A stretch of 28,063 bases of DNA, from positions 1 to 28,063 of the forward strand of contig DATGHS010000305.1 in assembly GCA_035307785.1 (NCBI GenBank). Direction: 5' to 3'. Below the pieces are notes generated by a model. It was not told the DNA's origin. It saw nothing but the letters and a program-made list of their open reading frames with translations, and searched no databases. Source of the stretch: DATGHS01 sp035307785 (GTDB lineage Bacteria > Planctomycetota > Planctomycetia > Gemmatales > Gemmataceae). A program made the position numbers and the translations under genes. Position 1 is the first letter of the stretch; every line of letters starts with the position of its first letter. This document shows, in pieces, positions 1 to 5,741 of the stretch.

Positions 1-2277
1 ACAGCGGCGAAAAGCCGACCGGCAAGTAATCGCCGGTTCCAGCCATCTCGCCCGGCAACCCGCTCTGGCCCTCTTCAAACCCGCGAAAATGGGCTCTTTC
101 TAGCCCGCGATCAACACATCCCACATGTGATGACCTTCCACGCTCTCGCCTACGCCCTTGTTCACCCAGAGGAGTCGCTGCTCTACAACGAGCAGGCCGA
201 GAATAACCAAAGCCTCAGCCGTGCTGTGCAATGGGTCATCGATGACCAGTTGCAGAGCGCCGACATGAAGGCCAAGATTCGCGAACTGATGCTGGCCCAC
301 TTCCGCGAGGACTGGGAGCAGATCGTTGCAGGCGGCTATGAGCGGAAAAAGGAGGAATTGCTGCAAATTCGTCGGTCTCTTCCTCGGGAAAGCTTGCGTG
401 GGGAATATGTCAAGTCGTTCGGCGAGAAAGTAATCGCCGATTTGCTCTTCGAACACAACATCAACTACCTGTATGAGCGAAACCACCGGTGGGGAAACAT
501 CAATTACCGGCCGGATTTCACGATCAGTACGCGCGAAGACTCGGGAGTAGTAATCGAGTACTTCGGGCGCACAGGCGATCCCGATTACGACGAGAGATCG
601 CAGCAGAAGCGCAACTATTGGGGCCGTAAGCCAAAATGGTCGTTCCTTGAATTCGGTCCTCTGGACATTAACCAGGCTGGGGTCGAATCCTTCAAGCAAA
701 GGCTGAAATCCACTCTCGAAGGTCTTGGCATTGTCTGCAAGCGATTATCCGAGGACGAAATCTGGCATCATGTCAGGGAACGAGCCATAGATCGCTTCAC
801 CAAGGCCACGGAGACGTTTATCGGACGATGCCGGAAGCTCTGGCTGATGCCTGATGCTCTCGCCAACCTAATTGAGCGCCACACTCCGCTTTCTCCTTTA
901 GAAGGGGGCTTTCTCAGGCTCGCCCACCGGCTGTACGTCGAATACCTGAATCGACTGCTTGCCACCCATGAGGACGATTTCGACGGGCTGATGCAACGCG
1001 CAGTTCAAACTGTTGCCAATGGAAACACGGTCTTTGAACGCGGGGACGGGTGGGGGGACTTGAAGAGGATACGGCATGTTCTCATCGATGAGTACCAGGA
1101 TTTTTCGGAATTGTTCTTCCGGCTGGTCGATGCCATCCGCAAGCAGAATCCACATGCTCAGTTTTTCTGCGTGGGCGACGACTGGCAGGCAATCAATGGC
1201 TTTGCGGGATCAGATTTGCGATTCTACGAGAGCTTCGGCAATTACTTCGCTCCATCCGAGCGGTTCTATCTACTGACGAACTATCGGTCATCTACCTCGG
1301 TCGTTGACATAGGCAACAGTTTGATGGAAGGACTCGGCAAACCTGCCGTGCCACACAAGAAAGCTCTCGGACACGTTTTTCTCGCAGACCTTTCGGAATT
1401 CGAACCGTCGGTATTGGAGAAGGAGAGGCATCCTGGGGACGACATCACTCCGGTCATTTTGCGGCTGGCAAACAAGGCCGTGAGCGCCGACCGAGACATC
1501 GTGCTGCTTTCGCGCCGCAACAGTCTGCCATGGTTCGTCAATTACAAAGATCGCGGCACCGGAAGGAAGGCCGGGCTTGAGAAATACCTTGATTTACTTC
1601 GGTCCTACTTGCCCAAGGGTCAGCGAGAGCGGCTGACCATTTCAACGGCGCACAAGTACAAGGGTCTTCAAAGAAGTGTGGTAGTAGTGCTCGACGCAGT
1701 CGCGCGTAGCTATCCCCTGATCCATCCAGATTGGGTCTTCTCACGAGTACTTGGGGACACGGTGGAGAAGATCATGGCGGAAGAGCGAAGGTTGTTCTAC
1801 GTGGCAGCGACCCGTGCCGAGGATACTCTCGTCCTGATTACCGAGCAGAACGTTGTGTCTCCGTTTCTGCAAGAAGTCCAGAGTAGAACCAAGGTGACAA
1901 AGATCGATTGGACCAGGTTTCCACCTATTCTCTGTGTGACCAGCCGGCTTGTCGTGAAGGTGGGGAATCAGGATTCCACTGTGGCCGACGCAACTCTTGC
2001 GATCAAGGACCACCTTAAGGCTGAGGGGTTTCGCTGGCACTCCGCTGGTTGGAGAGCATGGACGAAGAGTTTCGCTACTGCCGATTTTTCGATCGATACT
2101 CTCCAGAAATCCCCTTGGGGTCGGTCGGCCAATGGAGTTGAAGTTCGGCTGTGCGACGAGCAAGATGAAGTCCGTGCGCGCTGGTTAGTAGATGCCGGTC
2201 AGTGGCGCTGCGTGCTGGACCGGTTGGCAGACACTCGGGACAACGAGCCAGACATGGGTCTAACCGCCGGTATGTAG
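1..2277 (+). CDS. UvrD/Rep-type superfamily 1 helicase with inserted nuclease-like domain (5' end outside window)
   Basis: ATP-dependent DNA helicase, probably acting in repair or in maintenance of a mobile element. Counting from an in-frame GTG at 127, the SF1 motifs are: MTFHAL (motif Ib, residues 2-7), DEYQD (Walker B, 321-325), GDDWQAI (III, 350-356), TNYRSS (IV, 384-389), STAHKYKG (V, 506-513) and VAATRA (VI, 559-564). The Walker A and Ia motifs must lie upstream, so the GTG/ATG at 127/130 are not the true start. The frame is open to base 1, but bases 1-90 translate to an Arg/Pro/Ser-rich stretch unlike a helicase core, so a frameshift there is possible. Residues 98-161 (GE, PDF at 129-131, IEYFG at 143-147, K161) look like a PD-(D/E)xK nuclease fold, as in helicase IV-like proteins. 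Residues 626-660 carry a GFRW...W module also found in the gene at 4034. The weak hairpin at 2324-2337 may terminate it. Confidence 0.85.
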   Translation, partial: TAAKSRPASNRRFQPSRPATRSGPLQTRENGLFLARDQHIPHVMTFHALAYALVHPEESLLYNEQAENNQSLSRAVQWVIDDQLQSADMKAKIRELMLAHFREDWEQIVAGGYERKKEELLQIRRSLPRESLRGEYVKSFGEKVIADLLFEHNINYLYERNHRWGNINYRPDFTISTREDSGVVIEYFGRTGDPDYDERSQQKRNYWGRKPKWSFLEFGPLDINQAGVESFKQRLKSTLEGLGIVCKRLSEDEIWHHVRERAIDRFTKATETFIGRCRKLWLMPDALANLIERHTPLSPLEGGFLRLAHRLYVEYLNRLLATHEDDFDGLMQRAVQTVANGNTVFERGDGWGDLKRIRHVLIDEYQDFSELFFRLVDAIRKQNPHAQFFCVGDDWQAINGFAGSDLRFYESFGNYFAPSERFYLLTNYRSSTSVVDIGNSLMEGLGKPAVPHKKALGHVFLADLSEFEPSVLEKERHPGDDITPVILRLANKAVSADRDIVLLSRRNSLPWFVNYKDRGTGRKAGLEKYLDLLRSYLPKGQRERLTISTAHKYKGLQRSVVVVLDAVARSYPLIHPDWVFSRVLGDTVEKIMAEERRLFYVAATRAEDTLVLITEQNVVSPFLQEVQSRTKVTKIDWTRFPPILCVTSRLVVKVGNQDSTVADATLAIKDHLKAEGFRWHSAGWRAWTKSFATADFSIDTLQKSPWGRSANGVEVRLCDEQDEVRARWLVDAGQWRCVLDRLADTRDNEPDMGLTAGM

Positions 2278-2358
2278 CCATTAAGAAAGAAAATGATCAT
2301 AACGGTCGCCTTTGGGAAGATAGGGGTTTACTAACCCTTGTTCTCGGAGGCGACTCTC

Positions 2359-2433
2359 ATGTCCTACAGCCTTACCGACGTGAATAAAAACGACGCGGTC
2401 TTCCCGACGTCGGCTAACGGCGTGTGTCGTTGA
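2359..2433 (+). CDS. possible 24-aa leader or small protein
   Basis: A short frame reading MSYSLTDVNKN... and ending VCR has GGAGG at 2346-2350, eight bases before its ATG. The same arrangement (CGGAG, 8-9 nt, ATG) precedes the genes at 2862 and 3630, so the initiation site looks authentic for this element. I recognise no family. It could be a small protein, a leader peptide, or the head of a decayed gene. Support is only the ribosome binding site and spacing. Confidence 0.25.
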   Translation: MSYSLTDVNKNDAVFPTSANGVCR

Positions 2434-2486
2434 GGGAATTCGAGCCCTCTGGAATCCTTCGACTGTCTGCACGCAGCGCTCACCAA

Positions 2487-2504
2487 ATTGGGACATGTCC
2501 CAAT
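2487..2504. promoter_or_regulatory. 18-bp perfect palindrome, candidate operator
   Basis: ATTGGGACATGTCCCAAT is identical to its own reverse complement. It stands alone between the short frame at 2359 and the AAA+ gene. A gapless 18-bp palindrome suits a homodimeric repressor better than a terminator, which needs a loop. No regulator gene is visible nearby, so the partner is unknown. Confidence 0.4.
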
Positions 2505-2627
2505 CCTGCCGACCGCCTCTCTTATTTCCCTTCCTAAGCCATTTCCCGATCAAACGGAAAGAGGGAGATAAGCCCCCATGGTACCGCCATTAGAAGGCCG
2601 GGGGGTCTGGTTCAAATTTCGGCGGCC

Positions 2628-2641
2628 GACCAAATTTGGTC
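2628..2641. promoter_or_regulatory. 14-bp palindrome, candidate operator
   Basis: GACCAAATTTGGTC is a perfect palindrome. A second CAAATTT core lies 18 bp upstream, at 2613-2619. A run of G at 2601-2605 and of C at 2641-2645 flanks the pair. Possibly a protein-binding site upstream of the AAA+ gene. Confidence 0.25.
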
Positions 2642-2861
2642 CCCCTTCGCAGAGAAAAATCCTCTCCGAAAAAACGCTGAAAAAGCTGCGAAACAAGGCC
2701 GAAACAAGCCCCAAACAACAGCCAAACAATCGCGCTCGCGCGCTCATTTTTGCGATTTCGTTTCAATCCATTTGCAAGCGATAGTCGGCCGTGGTTTTGA
2801 ATGATCTCGATTGACGACGGGTGGATTTATAGAAGCCCTTCGTCCTTCGGAGAATCGAACC

Positions 2862-3548
2862 ATGAACGCACTAACGCTGTTTGCACCGGCCGATTGCTGC
2901 CCACTGTGGGAGCGGGAACGGCCGCGCACTTGGGAACAAGTAGTCGGACAGGACAAGGTGATACGCCAGCTACGCCAGCTCGAAGCACGCGCTGGCTTGT
3001 CCGGCCGCGCCTACTGGCTGTCGGGACAGTCCGGCACCGGGAAGAGCTCGATCGGCCGACTCATCGCGGCCAGCGTGGCGGAAGACTACTTCACCACGGA
3101 AATCGACGCGGGCGAATGCACGGTGGCACGCCTAAGGGAATTAGAAGCCGAAAGTGCCGTGTACGGTGGCGGAGAGAAAGGCGGCCGCGCCTTCATCATC
3201 AACGAAGCCCACGGACTGCGCAAGGATGCCATTCGGCAATTGCTGGTCATGCTCGAACGCATTCGCCCGCATGTCGCCTGGATATTCACAACCACTTCGG
3301 AAGGGCAGGAAGCGCTCTTTGAGGATTCCCTGGACGCAAGCCCTCTCTTGAGCCGTTGCATCCGCCTGGAACTCTCCAAACGCGGACTAGCGGAAGCGTT
3401 CGCAGAGCGGGCGCAGGAAATCGCGCAGCGTGAGGGCCTGGACGGCGGCAAGCCGCTGGCCGACTTCGTGCGCTTGGCGAAGGAATGCCGCAACAACATG
3501 CGGGCCATGCTGTCCGCGATAGAGGCGGGCATCATGCTCGCGGCCTGA
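2862..3548 (+). CDS. clamp-loader-like AAA+ ATPase, single small protein
   Basis: Protein of 228 aa resembling the ATPase core of DNA polymerase clamp loaders (DnaX/HolB/RFC). Visible: an N-terminal RPRTWEQVVGQDKV segment (residues 21-34) typical of DnaX/RFC and RuvB-like proteins, Walker A GQSGTGKSS (55-63), Walker B-like FIINEAHGL (111-119) with Asn where Asp is usual but Glu kept, sensor 1 IFTTTS (141-146), and the RFC-box-like SRC (164-166), which would supply the arginine finger. It lacks the long C-terminal collar domain, so it is much shorter than DnaX. Start chosen at 2862 because GGAG lies at 2849-2852, nine bases upstream; an in-frame ATG at 2811 has no such site. It probably serves replication or remodelling of the element, perhaps as a holder for a partner protein. 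The link to replication is inference. Confidence 0.8.
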   Translation: MNALTLFAPADCCPLWERERPRTWEQVVGQDKVIRQLRQLEARAGLSGRAYWLSGQSGTGKSSIGRLIAASVAEDYFTTEIDAGECTVARLRELEAESAVYGGGEKGGRAFIINEAHGLRKDAIRQLLVMLERIRPHVAWIFTTTSEGQEALFEDSLDASPLLSRCIRLELSKRGLAEAFAERAQEIAQREGLDGGKPLADFVRLAKECRNNMRAMLSAIEAGIMLAA

Positions 3549-3554
3549 TCGGAA

Positions 3555-3576
3555 GCCCGCGCAAGTCTGCGCGGGC
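3555..3576 (+). terminator. GC hairpin after AAA+ gene
   Basis: GCCCGCGCA (3555-3563), loop AGTC, then TGCGCGGGC (3568-3576): a perfect 9-bp stem beginning seven bases after the stop codon of the AAA+ gene. The following sequence is pyrimidine-rich without a strict T run, so it may be a weak terminator or an mRNA-stabilising hairpin. Confidence 0.55.
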
Positions 3577-3629
3577 GCTGTTTGGCTTCTCTTTCACGGT
3601 CCTTTACCCCTAGTTTCGGAGTTACTCCC

Positions 3630-3977
3630 ATGCGACCGACAAAAGACGAAATGCAACAAGAAGCGCTCACGCGCGCCGTCAGCGGACAGGCGCTGACGAA
3701 TTGGCCCGCCATCTTTGCCGGGTTCACGGCGAAGGGCATTCCGGAGAGCGAAATCAAGCCGCGCGAAAATGTGTTCACCTATCACGCGTGGCGGGCGCTG
3801 GGCCGGCAAGTGCGCCGCGGTGAGCATGGCGTGAAGGTGACGACCTTTGTGCCGATGGACAAAAAGACCGGCGAGAAAGACCCGGAGACGGGCGAAGAGA
3901 AGCGCTTGGCTTTGGGCAAACGTGCCTGGAGCGCGACGGTATTCCACGTTTCCCAAACCGACCCGGTGAAGGGATAA
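3630..3977 (+). CDS. stand-alone ArdC N-terminal (ssDNA-binding) domain protein
   Basis: 115 aa. It matches the N-terminal domain of ArdC-type antirestriction proteins by the pattern W-x(n)-F-x-G, then IKPRENVFTYHAWRALGRQV, RRGEHGVKV and ATVFHVSQT near the C-terminus. In ArdC this domain binds single-stranded DNA and protects incoming DNA. The C-terminal metalloprotease-like half of classical ArdC, about 300 aa in total, is absent here. The start at 3630 is supported by CGGAG at 3617-3621; an in-frame ATG at 3582 lies closer to the preceding hairpin and has no ribosome binding site. Its presence supports a mobile-element origin for this region. Family match is strong; whether the lone domain has antirestriction activity is inference. 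Confidence 0.8.
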   Translation: MRPTKDEMQQEALTRAVSGQALTNWPAIFAGFTAKGIPESEIKPRENVFTYHAWRALGRQVRRGEHGVKVTTFVPMDKKTGEKDPETGEEKRLALGKRAWSATVFHVSQTDPVKG

Positions 3978-3986
3978 CGCAACCAC

Positions 3987-4010
3987 GGGCCAGCGCTAGA
4001 GCGCTGGCCC
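3987..4010 (+). terminator. strong GC hairpin, first copy of a repeated type
   Basis: GGGCCAGCGCT (3987-3997), AG, AGCGCTGGCCC (4000-4010): an 11-bp perfect stem followed by TTCTTACTT. Preceded by AACCAC, as is the second copy at 4407. Likely terminator or processing hairpin between the ArdC-like gene and the gene at 4034. Confidence 0.65.
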
Positions 4011-4033
4011 TTCTTACTTGAGAGGGTTCTGCC

Positions 4034-4399
4034 ATGTTGACGTTCACGCATTCCATCGTGGCGAGCGAGGTTCGCATTGCATTCAACGAGAAACCCGACG
4101 AACGCATTCGCAGCATGCTGAAGGCCAACGGTTTCCGCTGGTCACCTGTGGCCGGTCTTTGGTGGCGGCGGCGGGTGACGGGCGCGGCCGATTTTCTGGC
4201 CGCGCTCGACCGTGCCATTAGCCCGCGGCGGCCCGACGGCGTTTGCTGGCGCTGCCAAGCACCGGAAGGGTTCTTTCGCCCGTATGGCGCAGCCACGCCG
4301 GTTTATTGCGATGCCTGTCACGCCGCGCTCAGCGCACCGAAGATCGACCGAATCGACCTGGAGTATGAGGACCGCTGCCGCGATGCTTGCGGCTTGTGA
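4034..4399 (+). CDS. GFRW-motif and zinc-ribbon protein, function unknown
   Basis: 121 aa. Residues about 24-60 (IRSMLKANGFRW, then WW, then ADFLAALD) form a small module also present at the C-terminus of the helicase at 1-2277 (residues 626-660). The C-terminal half holds two CxxC pairs (C71/C74 in CWRC and C92/C95 in YCDAC) spaced like a zinc ribbon. That suggests nucleic-acid or protein binding. GAGAGGG at 4020-4026 is a ribosome binding site seven bases before the ATG. The gene sits between two near-identical hairpins, like a cassette. Short proteins with the GFRW pattern are common on plasmids and phages; I cannot assign a specific role. Confidence 0.7.
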   Translation: MLTFTHSIVASEVRIAFNEKPDERIRSMLKANGFRWSPVAGLWWRRRVTGAADFLAALDRAISPRRPDGVCWRCQAPEGFFRPYGAATPVYCDACHAALSAPKIDRIDLEYEDRCRDACGL

Positions 4400-4406
4400 A
4401 ACCACG

Positions 4407-4437
4407 GGCCAGCGCCAGAGCGCTGGCCGTTCTTTTT
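4407..4437 (+). terminator. GC hairpin with T run, second copy of the repeated type
   Basis: GGCCAGCGC (4407-4415), loop CAGA, GCGCTGGCC (4420-4428), then GTTCTTTTT. It and its 5' flank (AACCACGGGCCAGCGC) duplicate the hairpin at 3987-4010. Good intrinsic-terminator form. Confidence 0.7.
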
Positions 4438-4453
4438 CCTGGAGTGTCCGAAC

Positions 4454-4879
4454 ATGGCCCGCGACCTATTCAGCGATTGTGAAGCGCTCGACGAAAGCCG
4501 CACGACATTTCGCCCCAGACCACCAGCGCAGCCTTTGCCATGCGCTGCGACGGAGCCGGACGACGACTGGCCCTATGACGATGACGACGACGGCAACGAC
4601 GTAGACGGCACGTTCTGCTTCGAACGGGCCTGGATCGGTCTGGCCGGAGTCACGTTGGACGGCGAACCCGCCAAGCTCATGCGCGACATGACATTTCACA
4701 TGGTCCGCATCGACGCGGTTTGGAGCGACGCGAGCATTTTGTGCTACTGCGACACAGCAAGGCGAGTGATCGAGCAACACCAGAAGCGCTTTCTGTCTAG
4801 CGACGAAGAAGACACCGGCTTTGACGGGGCATACTATCGACCCGCCACGTTTTCCGACGCAACGCGAGATGACGATTGA
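4454..4879 (+). CDS. unrecognised acidic protein
   Basis: 141 aa with a highly acidic stretch at residues 35-51 (seven or more Asp close together) and a possible folded part from residue 53 (FCFERAWIGLAG...ILCYCDTARRVIEQHQKRF). No signal peptide or membrane segment. GGAG at 4441-4444, nine bases before the ATG, supports the start. It follows the second repeated hairpin and precedes the gene at 4971 by 91 bp, in the same orientation. I recognise no family. Acidic mobile-element proteins sometimes mimic DNA, but nothing here demonstrates that. Confidence 0.6.
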   Translation: MARDLFSDCEALDESRTTFRPRPPAQPLPCAATEPDDDWPYDDDDDGNDVDGTFCFERAWIGLAGVTLDGEPAKLMRDMTFHMVRIDAVWSDASILCYCDTARRVIEQHQKRFLSSDEEDTGFDGAYYRPATFSDATRDDD

Positions 4880-4970
4880 ACTCGGCCGCAGCGTTAGCGC
4901 GGGGAGTCGCATTCCCGCCGGCCGCTTGCATGGCTCACTTCGAGCCGGGCGCTTCGATGAGGGTAGAGCT

Positions 4971-5441
4971 ATGTCGCTTTCCATTGGGCAACGGGTAACG
5001 CTTCTGAAGATCGACGACGCGCTGGCAATGACGCACCGCTACGAGCTGGAAGTGCGGGCGCTCGAAGAACCGCATCCGGTCGGTTACATGGGCCGCAATC
5101 AGCGTGTGGCGATTGTGCGGCAGCGTGGCAAGCGGAAGGACTTCTACCTCGACCTGGCGGCGGATGACATCCTGCTCGACGGTTGGGGCCTGCCATTCCG
5201 GACGGACACCGAAGGCGGCGGAGTCTGGGCCGGCAATGCTTGTTACAACCTCGTGGGCGAGCCCGAGGCGATCCGGCAGGTTATCGAGACGAAGGCCGTT
5301 GTGCCGGTGAACGAAGACGCGAAGGCCAAAATCATTGTGGCGCGAGCCGAGCGGACGACCTGCAACGACGACGGCCAAGACTTGCTCTACCCGGATATCG
5401 CGACCGATCACGCGGTGGTAAACCGTCTTAAGAGCGCATGA
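4971..5441 (+). CDS. unrecognised protein of the integrative-element region
   Basis: 156 aa from the ATG at 4971 (MSLSIGQRVTLLKIDD), chosen because GAGGG lies about seven bases upstream and because the in-frame extension back to 4821 would overlap the previous gene by nearly 60 bp. The N-terminal part (residues 5-60) alternates hydrophobic and charged residues like a small beta barrel: GQRVTLLKID, YELEVRALEE, RVAIVRQRGK. Residues 70-95 are Gly-rich. No known motif or membrane segment. Last recognisable gene before the attachment-site remnant. Function unknown. Confidence 0.6.
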   Translation: MSLSIGQRVTLLKIDDALAMTHRYELEVRALEEPHPVGYMGRNQRVAIVRQRGKRKDFYLDLAADDILLDGWGLPFRTDTEGGGVWAGNACYNLVGEPEAIRQVIETKAVVPVNEDAKAKIIVARAERTTCNDDGQDLLYPDIATDHAVVNRLKSA

Positions 5442-5479
5442 GCGATGGACCGTCTCTAATGCAACATCAAGAACATATC

Positions 5480-5527
5480 GCGCGGAACAGCGCGGAATGT
5501 TCCGCGCCAAGCGCGGAACATCCGCGC
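5480..5527. repeat. cluster of five GCGCGGAA units in alternating orientation
   Basis: GCGCGGAA occurs at 5480-5487, 5490-5497 and 5511-5518; its reverse complement is at 5500-5507 and, truncated by one base, at 5521-5527. The inner units pair into hairpins (5490-5507 and about 5495-5523). Iterated inverted units near an element end resemble accessory recombinase or replication-protein binding sites. No protein can be assigned to them from sequence. Confidence 0.6.
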
Positions 5528-5558
5528 TTTCGCCTTATTTCTCGCATTTCTCAAAATT

Positions 5559-5580
5559 GCTTGCAACGACTGTTGCAAGC
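5559..5580 (+). repeat. 9-bp stem hairpin
   Basis: GCTTGCAAC (5559-5567), loop GACT, GTTGCAAGC (5572-5580). There is no T run after it. The right arm overlaps the -35-like box at 5573. Could be an arm-type recombinase site or an operator over the promoter. Confidence 0.45.
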
Positions 5581-5600
5581 GATTGAAACTGTGTTAGAAT
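5573..5600 (+). promoter_or_regulatory. possible sigma70-like promoter
   Basis: TTGCAA at 5573-5578, 16 bp, TAGAAT at 5595-5600. It points right into the tRNA-Arg remnant, with no gene downstream on this strand. Possibly an unannotated short RNA start, or chance. Confidence 0.3.
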
Positions 5601-5649
5601 CCTCCGAAATCAGGTGTTTTTCGTGTCCGAGGCGTGAGTTGCCCGGATT

Positions 5650-5693
5650 GCCTCCGGAGCCGAAGGCTACAGGTTCGAATCCTGTCGGGGATA
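5650..5693 (+). other. tRNA-Arg(CCG) 3' half, probable integration (att) site
   Basis: Read 5' to 3' the segment supplies an anticodon loop CTCCGGA (5652-5658, anticodon CCG), 3' anticodon stem GCCGA, variable loop AGGCT (5664-5668), a perfect T arm (ACAGG, TTCGAAT, CCTGT; 5669-5685), acceptor 3' strand CGGGGAT (5686-5692) and discriminator A (5693). The 5' anticodon stem does not pair (ATTGC against GCCGA) and there is no D arm or matching 5' acceptor strand, so it is not a working tRNA. A 3' tRNA half starting at the anticodon loop is the usual footprint of a tyrosine-recombinase element: the intact tRNA would lie at the other end, left of this window. Confidence 0.65.
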
Positions 5694-5741
5694 TTGCCAA
5701 TTCCGCGCTTCGCTCAAAACACCTCGCGACGCGGCTAACCG

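Larger units (their letters stand above)
2278..2861. other. 584-bp intergenic stretch with palindromes
   Basis: No convincing protein gene. It contains a weak hairpin (GGGTT/AACCC, 2324-2337) after the helicase stop, a 24-codon reading frame with a good ribosome binding site (2359-2433), an 18-bp perfect palindrome (2487-2504) and a 14-bp palindrome (2628-2641). A 68-codon frame at 2578-2784 runs through the second palindrome and is not supported. A possible promoter for the AAA+ gene is TTGCAA at 2772-2777, followed by a TTGAAT-like box about 19 nt downstream; this is weak. Confidence 0.5.
5442..5741. other. 300-bp non-coding end of the element
   Basis: No gene. Holds the repeat cluster 5480-5527, the hairpin and promoter-like boxes 5559-5600 and the tRNA-Arg 3' remnant 5650-5693. 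The coding strand switches from + to - across it. Confidence 0.6.

Noticed and set aside
2578..2784. 68-codon + strand frame after a GGGAG-like site
   Set aside because: Basic, low-similarity sequence that runs through a palindrome, with a competing frame on the other strand. No family signal.
5599..5693. A complete class II tRNA starting at ATCCTCC
   Set aside because: Six acceptor pairs can be drawn, but there is no U8, no D arm and no pairing anticodon stem. A 3' remnant explains the data better.
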